Numbered from the stretch's first letter, positions 6,931 through 13,906 are shown. The stretch: 16,980 bases of DNA from JAQVUB01 sp033809415 (GCA_033809415.1 JAPXLT010000072.1:1-16980), one strand, 5' to 3'. Translations and numbers: made by a program. The notes: generated from the letters alone by a model not told the origin.

Positions 6931-6941
6931 ATGAGCATATT
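6931..6941 (+). promoter_or_regulatory. Candidate AraC-type operator, site 1 (ATGAGCATATT)
   Basis: An exact 11-bp word shared with 7032-7042. It overlaps the -10 box and probable start point of the leftward araC-type promoter candidate, a position where bound protein would repress or modulate its own gene. Confidence 0.45.
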
Positions 6942-6966
6942 ATAAGGGGGAAAAAGACAAATACAA
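6939..6966 (-). promoter_or_regulatory. Candidate promoter of the AraC-type gene
   Basis: On the minus strand: TTGTAT (6961-6966), a 16-nt spacer, then a perfect TATAAT (6939-6944). It lies ~90 bp upstream of the ATG. The -10 is good; the -35 matches only at TTG. Confidence 0.45.
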
Positions 6967-7031
6967 GCTGAAGCAGGCAAAACTGCCAGTCGGTCAAGTG
7001 TCGCATCGCATAGAAAAGATAAAAAAGCAAA

Positions 7032-7042
7032 ATGAGCATATT
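7032..7042 (+). promoter_or_regulatory. Candidate AraC-type operator, site 2 (ATGAGCATATT)
   Basis: An exact copy of site 1, in the same orientation. It is centred ~54 bp upstream of the TATAAT at 7091-7096, a typical distance for an activator. A shorter ATGAG follows at 7053-7057. Confidence 0.45.
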
Positions 7043-7064
7043 GTGCTAAAAAATGAGTAGGTTG

Positions 7065-7096
7065 TTATGGATTCCATAAATGAAAGGTAGTATAAT
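7065..7096 (+). promoter_or_regulatory. Candidate pseudopilin-operon promoter with inverted repeat at the -35 position
   Basis: A perfect TATAAT (7091-7096) has no good -35 at 16-18 nt, which is typical of activator-dependent promoters. The -35 area is instead occupied by a perfect inverted repeat, TTATGG-ATT-CCATAA (7065-7079), a possible binding site. Confidence 0.4.
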
Positions 7097-7110
7097 AAAT
7101 AACGAAACAA

Positions 7111-7175
7111 CATGAATTTTTTCCCAAGGTTGTTTTTGACGGATGGAATTGTAAATTCTTTCACAAAAAGAGGAG
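7111..7175 (+). repeat. Interspersed repeat, copy E (degenerate right arm)
   Basis: GTTGTTTTTGACGGATGGAA resembles the right arm of copies B-D and F. It is followed by TTCTTTCACAAAAAGAGGAG, which resembles the core of the 5648/5855 direct repeat, so two repeat pieces that are apart elsewhere are close together here. Confidence 0.55.
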
Positions 7176-7275
7176 AAAATATGCATTGAGCAAGACATCA
7201 TCAAAAATCAAGAACAGAAGTCAGTCTGCGGGTGCAGATAGTTTCCTAATCGTCGTTTTTCAAAAGATCAAAAAC

Positions 7276-7289
7276 TCCTGAATTCAGGA
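7276..7289. promoter_or_regulatory. 14-bp perfect palindrome in the pseudopilin leader
   Basis: TCCTGAATTCAGGA is fully self-complementary and lies 64 bp upstream of the pseudopilin ATG. It could be a protein binding site or, in RNA, a small stem. No function is shown. Confidence 0.4.
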
Positions 7290-7352
7290 AAATGACGGTT
7301 CGTGTTTTACTCCATGGATTCAGGATCAATACTTAATTTAGGAGGTCAAAAG

Positions 7353-8027
7353 ATGAAAATGCGGAAGAATTTCACACTCATTGAATTACTCGTGGTGATC
7401 GCGATCATCGCCATTTTGGCGGCAATGCTGCTGCCGGCATTGGCCAAAGCCCGTTCGGCGGCGCAGGCTGCCGGCTGTACGAACAATCTGAAGCAGTTTG
7501 GTATTGCAAGCATGCAGTTCGCCATGCAAAAAGATGACTGGTTCCCCTGTTGCTTTACTACCGATTTAACCGCGTTCGGTTGGGAGAAGCACTGGGAACA
7601 GGATGTATTGCCCTATATGGGCAGCCAGCCGATACCGGACAATTTTGCCACAAGCAACTTCAAGATGCCGAAAACCTACTTTTGCCCAACCGGCACCAAG
7701 ATCTATGCAGTCCAGGGCTTGGATTTGACCAACTACTGCTGGGCTGCCATGGTCGGTTATTATGCTGGCGGCATGGATTTCCGCCGCCATTTGTCCAAAT
7801 GCAAGGAGCCAAGCAAGATTTTCTACCTGGGAGACTGGAGCAACGGCGGAGGCACCGACCAGATGTGGTGCGCAGGCAGACCGACTCCGAGACGTCACAA
7901 TGACATGTGCAACTTTGTAGCTGTGGATGGCCATGTGGCGGCTATGCCTCTGGACTTCGACAAGTCGCCGGCAAGTTGGACGCAGGAGTATGCAGATTAT
8001 TGGCACCCGATCAATAAATGGCAATGA
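7353..8027 (+). CDS. Type II secretion-like pseudopilin with H-X9-DG motif
   Basis: A 224-aa pseudopilin of the prepilin N-terminal methylation type. FTLIELLVVIAIIAILAAML (7-26) follows a short basic leader, with Glu at +5 of the mature protein. Cleavage would be before Phe7, but the residue preceding the cleavage site is Asn, not the canonical Gly. The C-terminal half has Cys-rich, aromatic globular sequence and the motif RHNDMCNFVAVDG, a perfect H-X9-DG, the hallmark of a PVC-group pseudopilin family often present in many copies per genome. The start ATG 7353 has GGAGG 7 nt upstream. It is the first gene of the operon; the next gene starts 23 bp after its stop. The family's role is not settled: envelope display, substrate capture or assisting secretion of neighbouring enzymes are suggestions. 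No pilus or secretion machinery genes are in the window. Confidence 0.93.
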   Translation: MKMRKNFTLIELLVVIAIIAILAAMLLPALAKARSAAQAAGCTNNLKQFGIASMQFAMQKDDWFPCCFTTDLTAFGWEKHWEQDVLPYMGSQPIPDNFATSNFKMPKTYFCPTGTKIYAVQGLDLTNYCWAAMVGYYAGGMDFRRHLSKCKEPSKIFYLGDWSNGGGTDQMWCAGRPTPRRHNDMCNFVAVDGHVAAMPLDFDKSPASWTQEYADYWHPINKWQ

Positions 8028-8050
8028 CAGTGAGGACAGTAGGGAGATAT

Positions 8051-11000
8051 ATGCAAAGGCTATTCTGCCTTTTTCTGCTGGCGGCGTTTTGTTGCAACGC
8101 AAGCAATATGCTTCGTAATGGAAATTTTTCGAAGCTGAGCACTGCCGGGCTTCCGGTTGCATGGGAGGCACGGGATTTGCAGGCAACTGTGTCTGACGGC
8201 GTTGTTTCCCTGGAAGGAAAAGGTTTTTTTGTGCATAATGCCTTTGCGTTGGTGCCGGAGGAAACCTATGTTCTGACCTATGATGTGCGCAGTGACTCCG
8301 CCTGCCCATACCGGGCGTATTGCGAATGGCATAGTACGGGGACGCATTCTACGTGGGCCTCTCCTTTGGAGCTGCGGCATGCAGGAAGCGAGTGGAAAAC
8401 AGTGTTCGTGACTTTCACCTACGACAACAATCCGGCGGAGCCATACCGGAGCATCATGGCGTTTCAGCTCCCTGAAGGCGGAAAACTGCAAATACGCAAG
8501 GTTGCGGTACTGTCCATGCGCGATGGAAAGGGGGGCAATCTTCTCCGAAATGGAGACTTCTCCATAAAGGATGACGGCGGTACGCCCCTTGGCTGGAAAA
8601 TTGACGGTGTGCAGGCCAAGTCACTGGGGGAAGGGGCTGTATCCTTGAAAGGGCAGGGTTTTCTCGTGAATTACGGCCTCCCACTGGAGGCAAACCGGAA
8701 GTATATGATACGCTGGAGCGTGCGCAGCGCAAAGCAGTCTGAATACCGCATCTATTGCGAGTGGTGGCTGAAGAACAGCCAGGTTTCTCAAGCCAGCGAT
8801 GCCGCATTGCGAAAGGGCGGCGTGGACTGGGAAAGCTTCGAGGAGGCATTCACCTACAAGCCGGACTGCGATAAGGCATACCTGGTCATTGCCGCAATAA
8901 ATGATGCGGACCTGGAGTTCAGAAATCTGTCAGTGGCGCTGCTGGATGAAAACCGAGGCAGTGGTATCAAAGCCCTGGGAGGGGAATGGTTCGTCGTACC
9001 GCCGTCAAAAGTGGTTGAGGATGGTGTACTGCTGGTGAAGACGGACGGTACCCTGGAAAGTTCAGCGCTTCTCAAGGGCGTCAAGGTTCGTCACGGCCAA
9101 TATTATTCCCTGTCTTTCCGGACAAAGTGCAACGATGAGGGGATGAACAATGGTGAGCCTTACCGCGTGCAGGTTTTGTTTTCGGGGAGCAAAACGTCCG
9201 TCATGTCGCCTTGGGATGACACTTGGAATCTGGGATTCCAGAAAAAGTCCTTTGCGTTTACCGTGCCGGAGGAATGTGACGGAACAGCGCAGATATGCTT
9301 GTATTCCGGGCAAAGAAAGGCCATTTACTTCCGTGATTTTGTACTGGAGGAGCAGGAACTTCCGGTGGCGGAGCGTCATCAGGTCACATTGACGAAGCCC
9401 GCCTACCGCAATACCATCTATGCCGGCGCTCCCGTGGATGAGATACAGGGAAGCGTTGCGACCGGCAAGGAGATATCCCGTGTGGAGGTCACTTTGTCCA
9501 AGGGCACAGATAAAGACAGCTTGTACAGTAAGGTGTTTGAAAACAGCGGCGAGCAACTGGAGTTTGCCATACCGGCCGGCGACTTGGCGAATGGCAACTA
9601 CATCCTGACAGTGCGCTGCAACCAAAAACAACCGGTGACATTGCGCATCCGCAAGCTGGCAAAGGCAGCGGTGGAAGTCATTCAGGGCGAGGATTTGCTG
9701 TTCCGTGTCAACGGCAAGCCGTTTTTCCCGGTCATGTTCTGGGGAAACTGTTTTGATGGCTTGCCCATCGAAGAGACGTTCTATACGCTGGGCAGGAATG
9801 GTGTGAACCTGATGATAGTTTCGTCCGGTGACGAGCTGGCGCTGCTGGATACCTTGAATCTTGCGCAACGCAATTCGCTGAAGGTTTTCCTGAATGCGGG
9901 GATACCCAAGAATCTGAGTGCCGGGGCAGTGCAGACCTGGGAGCATCGTCTGACTAATCTCCTTAGTGATGAGGTGCTGGCACATCCCGCACTACTGGGA
10001 TATTTTCTAGAGGACGAACCCATGTGGTGCGGCGTTGAATTAGGGCGGCTCCTGAAGGCACGTGAAGTGCTGGAGAACCTGGACCCATATCGACCGACAT
10101 GGATTAATGAAGCACCACGCGGTACCATCGAGGGACACCGGCAGTACAGCGCAGCATCGGATATCTATGGACTGGATATTTATCCAGTCGGATCAAGCGG
10201 CCATTCCGGTTTGGAGGACAAAACGCTCTCCGCCGTGGGCAAGTATGTGCGTTTTCTGGATGAGGCAGTCAATAACCGCAAGCCGATCTGGATGGTGCTT
10301 CAGGGCTTTGCCTGGCAGGCGCTGAACCGCGAGGATGACGGCACCGGATATCCGGACCGGCGGCAAAACAGGTATGTTGTCTTCGACACGATTGTGGAAG
10401 GCGGCGAAGGCATTGTATGGTGGGGACTTTCCTTTGTGAAGAGGGCCTTCTTCTACGATGTTCTGTTTGATGTGACACGTGAACTACATGTCCTGAGTGG
10501 CCTGTTGACTGAGGGAAAGACATTGGCAAGGCAGGTGAGTGACAATGCGGAGGTCCGCACGCGGCTGTTCGAGTACGGCGGCAAGCGTTATCTCCTGGCC
10601 GTGAACGGCACGGCAAAGAAAGTTTCCGTGTGTCTGGACGCCGGCTTTACTGCGAAAGAGGTCGCTGTTCTACGTGAAAACCGCTGTTGCCGTGTGACAG
10701 GCGGCAGCGTGGCGGATACCTTCGAACCATATGCAGTGCACTGGTATGCGGAGGCGGAGTTGCCAGCGCCGGCGTGGGAATTGCCGGCAGAGAACGAGAA
10801 GTTCACCGAGTCACCGATGCGTCTGTTGAAAGCAATGGAGACGGCCATACCTTATACCGGCCAAGCCAATTGGATATGGGAAGCCGGTAAGGAACAGGTC
10901 GCGTTTAGCGAGACTACGCTGCAGAAAGAGTTCACGCTGCGTGACAAAGTCCGCAAGGCGACAGTCATGGCCGCAGTGGATGATTGTGGCGAGGTGTTTT

Positions 11001-11290
11001 TGAATGGCAAATCCATCGGGAAAACCATTAACTTCATGTCCGCTGTCACATTTGATTGCACGGTTCAGTTGCTTCCTGGGGCGAATGTCCTGTCAGTCTA
11101 TGGCAAGGATACCGGGCAGCTGCCCTGCGGTGTGTTGGCAGAATTGCGCCTCGAGTACGAGGATGGCAGCAGCCAGACGTTGATGAGCGATGAAACCTGG
11201 AGTACCAGGGGGGGAACACCTGTGAAAGTGATTGCGCCTTTCGGAAGCGGTGCCTGGGGCAAGCAGACCAAGGTGATTCCACTTCCGTAA
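8051..11290 (+). CDS. Secreted multi-domain TIM-barrel glycoside hydrolase-like protein with CBM-like modules
   Basis: A 1079-aa exported protein. The signal peptide MQRLFCLFLLAAFCCNAS probably ends near residue 17. Two homologous beta-sandwich modules follow: ~19-160 (starts NMLRNGNFS) and ~163-303 (starts NLLRNGDFS). Both contain G-x-G-F and YR-x-YCEW motifs and resemble CBM4/9-like carbohydrate binders. A third, more divergent module spans ~304-440 and an Ig-like segment ~441-537. A TIM-barrel-like domain (~538-850) starts with FRVNGKPFFPVMFWG and has YFLEDEPMW (651-659; Glu656 in the acid/base position of clan GH-A) and a late WW (790-791). A small sandwich follows, then a C-terminal domain (~937-1079, NWIWEAG...VFLNGKSIG) like the N-terminal domain of GH78 rhamnosidases. 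No exact GH family or substrate can be assigned. In-frame ATGs at 8018 and 8024 overlap the pseudopilin gene; 8051 is preferred because GGGAG lies close upstream and the signal peptide starts there. Confidence 0.8.
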   Translation: MQRLFCLFLLAAFCCNASNMLRNGNFSKLSTAGLPVAWEARDLQATVSDGVVSLEGKGFFVHNAFALVPEETYVLTYDVRSDSACPYRAYCEWHSTGTHSTWASPLELRHAGSEWKTVFVTFTYDNNPAEPYRSIMAFQLPEGGKLQIRKVAVLSMRDGKGGNLLRNGDFSIKDDGGTPLGWKIDGVQAKSLGEGAVSLKGQGFLVNYGLPLEANRKYMIRWSVRSAKQSEYRIYCEWWLKNSQVSQASDAALRKGGVDWESFEEAFTYKPDCDKAYLVIAAINDADLEFRNLSVALLDENRGSGIKALGGEWFVVPPSKVVEDGVLLVKTDGTLESSALLKGVKVRHGQYYSLSFRTKCNDEGMNNGEPYRVQVLFSGSKTSVMSPWDDTWNLGFQKKSFAFTVPEECDGTAQICLYSGQRKAIYFRDFVLEEQELPVAERHQVTLTKPAYRNTIYAGAPVDEIQGSVATGKEISRVEVTLSKGTDKDSLYSKVFENSGEQLEFAIPAGDLANGNYILTVRCNQKQPVTLRIRKLAKAAVEVIQGEDLLFRVNGKPFFPVMFWGNCFDGLPIEETFYTLGRNGVNLMIVSSGDELALLDTLNLAQRNSLKVFLNAGIPKNLSAGAVQTWEHRLTNLLSDEVLAHPALLGYFLEDEPMWCGVELGRLLKAREVLENLDPYRPTWINEAPRGTIEGHRQYSAASDIYGLDIYPVGSSGHSGLEDKTLSAVGKYVRFLDEAVNNRKPIWMVLQGFAWQALNREDDGTGYPDRRQNRYVVFDTIVEGGEGIVWWGLSFVKRAFFYDVLFDVTRELHVLSGLLTEGKTLARQVSDNAEVRTRLFEYGGKRYLLAVNGTAKKVSVCLDAGFTAKEVAVLRENRCCRVTGGSVADTFEPYAVHWYAEAELPAPAWELPAENEKFTESPMRLLKAMETAIPYTGQANWIWEAGKEQVAFSETTLQKEFTLRDKVRKATVMAAVDDCGEVFLNGKSIGKTINFMSAVTFDCTVQLLPGANVLSVYGKDTGQLPCGVLAELRLEYEDGSSQTLMSDETWSTRGGTPVKVIAPFGSGAWGKQTKVIPLP

Positions 11291-11316
11291 TTATTGACAA
11301 TATAGCTAATGGGAGG

Positions 11317-11328
11317 TTATGCTCATTA
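11317..11328 (-). promoter_or_regulatory. Candidate AraC-type operator, site 3 (TAATGAGCATAA)
   Basis: On the minus strand it shares TAATGAGCATA with the sequence around site 1 (6929-6939). It lies in the 112-bp gap between the secreted hydrolase gene and the rhamnosidase gene, so the regulator might also act there. Confidence 0.35.
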
Positions 11329-11402
11329 AGGTTGAAAATGAAACTTATAAGGGCAGGTACACCCCACCCCGTGAAACCTGAATGATCTGGCAAGGTGATT
11401 TT

Positions 11403-13676
11403 ATGATAAAGGGCATACCAATTTGGGATGGAACAAAGGAGAAGGACTGCTGGCGGCTCTTCAGAAATGCCTTTCATTGGGATGGAACCTCCGGGACGAA
11501 GCTGCGCATCTCCGTAGAATCTACATATGAAGTGTGGCTCAACGGAAAAGTGCTGCCCATTCAACAACTGGCGGATTCATTGACGTACCGTACCTATACG
11601 GTCTGTGATCTGGATGCCTTCCTGCTGAAAGGAGAAAATACAGTGCGCGTGCTCGTTCATTGGAACGGGCAGAACTTTTCCACAAGTCCTGCGGGGACGC
11701 CTTATCTGCTGGCAGATATATCGGCAGGCGAAAAACGGTTCCTGGAAACTGACAAGGAATGGCAGGTTGCGGAATCGACTACGTTCCGCTCCGGAGCATG
11801 CCGTGATCTGAATGGACATCTTGGCTTTGGTTTTGAATACGATGCGAGAAAAAACGAAACTGACCGATGGAAGGCGGCTGTGGAACTCGTTCCCGCGGAA
11901 ATATGGGAGACGATGGTAGAAAGGACGGTGCCGCTGCTGACGGAGCTGCCGCCAGCTGAAACGGAAGTGGCACAATGCGGCTTCCTGCGCCGGGAAAACG
12001 AGCGGGAAAACCTGGCGGATACATGCCAGACGGATTGGCTGGCATCGTGCTTCCCGGCATTGATGATGCCGAAGTGGAATCATGGCCGGCCCAAGGAAGA
12101 CTATTGGCGCTACCGACTGCGCATGAATACAGACACTCGCCTGGCGGACTTCCTGGCGCTCTCTGAATGTCCCGGAGCGAATGGCTACTATATCATAGCC
12201 GATTTGGGAACCATGATGTCCGGCTATGTATATTTCAAGCTGACGGCGCCGGAGGGAACCATCGTGGATGTTCTTCATGGCGAACATCTAGATTCAGGGC
12301 GTGTACGCGCTAACAATGGCTTTAATCTGGCAGACCGGTATATCTGCAAGGAAGGGGAAAATGAGTTTTGCTACAGGCACCGTCGTTTCGGGTGCCGCTA
12401 TATAGAGCTGCACCTGACCAATGTCGGCGAGGGGAGGGTGTTTTTCTCGTATGTGGGACTTATCCCTGTCGAGCTGCCGTTGCCTGCGCCTGCGTCATTC
12501 TGCAGCGAAGATCGCCTGCTCGAGACAGAACGCGCACTGTGTATTCATACGATGAAGAATTGCATGCATGAGCATTATGAGGATACCCCTTGGCGTGAGC
12601 AGGCGCTGTATGCATATGATGCGCGCCAGCAGATGCTGTACGGATATTATACTTGGGGCAATTATGACTTTGCCGCAGCCTCGTTGGACTTGCTTGGACG
12701 TGGCTTTGACGGGGATCGTAACATATCGATGACGGCACCGTCCCAAGGCAAGTCTGCAATTCCGATCTTCACGATGGTCTGGATGTCGGCAATTTGCGAG
12801 CATTATCTGTACAGCGGAACACCGGCAGTGTTTTTGCGCTGGGAAAAGGTGATGGATACGATACTGGATCGGGTGCTGTCTCGTTCTGTGACAGGCAAGC
12901 CGGGACTCTATTCCCCTGGAAGTGGAAAGAAGATATGGAACTTCTGCGAATGGAATGGAAGCCTTAGCCGTATGAATGGGGAGATGCAGGCGCCGTTTAA
13001 CCTGTATCTGGCGGAGGCGTTGCAATTGGTGGCTCAGGCAAAGCAGTTCCTGGGGAAAACCGGGGACGCAGAGCAATACCGGCAGAAATTCCGTGAAATT
13101 ACAGAGGCCGTGAAGGTTGAATTCTGGGATGAGGCGGCGCAGATGTTCCTGGCACTGCCGGACGATACGGATTTCTATGAGCATATTCAGGTACTGGCGC
13201 TGAAATTGCTGCCGCTGGAACAAGAGAAGAAAGATGCATTGTATACCGCCCTGATTGAAAACAAGGCGGTCCCCCTCGAGTTGAGTGCCCTGCGATATAT
13301 GGTCGACACGATGATGGAAGGTACTCCGGAGACACAGCTGGTGTTACAGAAAAAGCTGCAGGATATCTATGCTCCCATGCTGAAAAGCGGATCATCGGGC
13401 GTCTGGGAGACACGTAAGGCAGCGGAGGATTTCCAGGGTTGCGCGACTCACAGCCACGCCTGGGGTGCGGTCATGCCGTATTGGATCGGCGCATATCTGC
13501 TGGGTGTCCGACCGCTGGAGCCGGGCTTTGCACGCTATACGGTGCAACCGGTACCCTGCGGATACAGCCACTTGTCCGGAGAGATACCTACACCCCGAGG
13601 AAAAATCCAAGTCAGCTGGACTTGTACGGGTGCAGATGAAACACCGCAAGTGAACATAATTGACAATTTCGCCTGA
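11403..13676 (+). CDS. GH78-like alpha-L-rhamnosidase, probably cytoplasmic
   Basis: A 757-aa protein with the order of GH78 inverting alpha-L-rhamnosidases. An N-terminal beta-sandwich (from ~6, PIWDGTKEKDCWRLF, WLNGKVL at 45-51) and a middle sandwich (~200-370) precede an (alpha/alpha)6 barrel (~375-690) and a short beta C-terminal domain. Residues Asp394, Glu399 and Asp406 (DTPWREQ...YD) have exactly the spacing of Asp567/Glu572/Asp579 of Bacillus RhaB. Glu669 in GVWETRKA, followed by THSHAWGA, is the candidate catalytic base. No signal peptide is present, so it probably acts on imported oligosaccharides, unlike the secreted protein upstream. The start ATG 11403 has AAGG 7 nt upstream; an in-frame ATG at 11382 is possible but has no ribosome site. 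The aglycone or linkage is unknown, and other GH78-like specificities cannot be excluded. Confidence 0.85.
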   Translation: MIKGIPIWDGTKEKDCWRLFRNAFHWDGTSGTKLRISVESTYEVWLNGKVLPIQQLADSLTYRTYTVCDLDAFLLKGENTVRVLVHWNGQNFSTSPAGTPYLLADISAGEKRFLETDKEWQVAESTTFRSGACRDLNGHLGFGFEYDARKNETDRWKAAVELVPAEIWETMVERTVPLLTELPPAETEVAQCGFLRRENERENLADTCQTDWLASCFPALMMPKWNHGRPKEDYWRYRLRMNTDTRLADFLALSECPGANGYYIIADLGTMMSGYVYFKLTAPEGTIVDVLHGEHLDSGRVRANNGFNLADRYICKEGENEFCYRHRRFGCRYIELHLTNVGEGRVFFSYVGLIPVELPLPAPASFCSEDRLLETERALCIHTMKNCMHEHYEDTPWREQALYAYDARQQMLYGYYTWGNYDFAAASLDLLGRGFDGDRNISMTAPSQGKSAIPIFTMVWMSAICEHYLYSGTPAVFLRWEKVMDTILDRVLSRSVTGKPGLYSPGSGKKIWNFCEWNGSLSRMNGEMQAPFNLYLAEALQLVAQAKQFLGKTGDAEQYRQKFREITEAVKVEFWDEAAQMFLALPDDTDFYEHIQVLALKLLPLEQEKKDALYTALIENKAVPLELSALRYMVDTMMEGTPETQLVLQKKLQDIYAPMLKSGSSGVWETRKAAEDFQGCATHSHAWGAVMPYWIGAYLLGVRPLEPGFARYTVQPVPCGYSHLSGEIPTPRGKIQVSWTCTGADETPQVNIIDNFA

Positions 13677-13725
13677 AGACGGCTGATCTAACAAAGGGTA
13701 CAGGGCAATACTCGTTACTTAAGAT

Positions 13726-13830
13726 TTTTTGTCCACGGAAAACACGGAAAGCGCGGAAAATTTATAGGGTTGTTGCTTTGACGGATGAAATGGCATACGG
13801 ATTTGCGGTCTGTTTTGTTGTTTCCTCCAA
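13726..13830 (+). repeat. Interspersed repeat, copy F (CACGGAAAA variant, full)
   Basis: TTTTTTGTCCACGGAAAACA and CGGAAAGCGCGGAAAATTTA, then TAGGGTTGTTGCTTTGACGG and ~50 bp that align with copy D. The left arm has CGGAAA instead of CGAAAA. It lies between the convergent stops of the rhamnosidase and the D-aminoacylase. Confidence 0.75.
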
Positions 13831-13888
13831 TTGCTTGGCGGAGTCGAGTCGTCTGTGTGTGGTTACAAAGCGTTAAGTTAAGAGTATT

Positions 13889-13900
13889 GGGGTGCAGGGG
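13889..13900 (-). repeat. Remnant of the heptamer repeat after the D-aminoacylase stop
   Basis: GGGGTGCAGGGG on the plus strand equals about two units of the CCCTGCA array in the opposite orientation. It is 6 bp beyond the stop codon of the minus-strand D-aminoacylase gene. Confidence 0.5.
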
Positions 13901-13906
13901 GACGGT

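Larger units (their letters stand above)
6852..7352. other. Divergent regulatory region between araC-type gene and pseudopilin gene
   Basis: A 501-bp spacer without a supported gene, AT-richer than its surroundings. It holds a divergent pair of promoter candidates, two ATGAGCATATT words 101 bp apart, an inverted repeat abutting the -10 box, repeat copy E, and a 14-bp palindrome. If the 7091-7096 box is real, the pseudopilin mRNA has a ~250-nt leader. Confidence 0.65.

Noticed and set aside
7566..8309. 247-aa open frame on the minus strand across the pseudopilin/hydrolase junction
   Set aside because: Covers two well supported plus-strand genes and shows no domain features.
9062..9985. 307-aa open frame on the minus strand
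   Set aside because: Lies wholly opposite the TIM-barrel gene. It has no family motifs or ribosome site and an odd composition rich in His, Gln and Arg. A shadow of a real gene.
11577..12287. 236-aa open frame on the minus strand
   Set aside because: Antisense to the rhamnosidase gene, whose sense frame has clear domain motifs; no motifs in this frame.
13177..13187. Another exact ATGAGCATATT word as an operator
   Set aside because: Inside the rhamnosidase coding sequence (codons for Tyr-Glu-His-Ile, read from the second base); likely chance, but it weakens the specificity of the motif and is reported for that reason.
13677..13906. Bidirectional terminator between the rhamnosidase and D-aminoacylase genes
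   Set aside because: No GC-rich hairpin with T-run was seen; the gap is mostly repeat copy F and a heptamer remnant.
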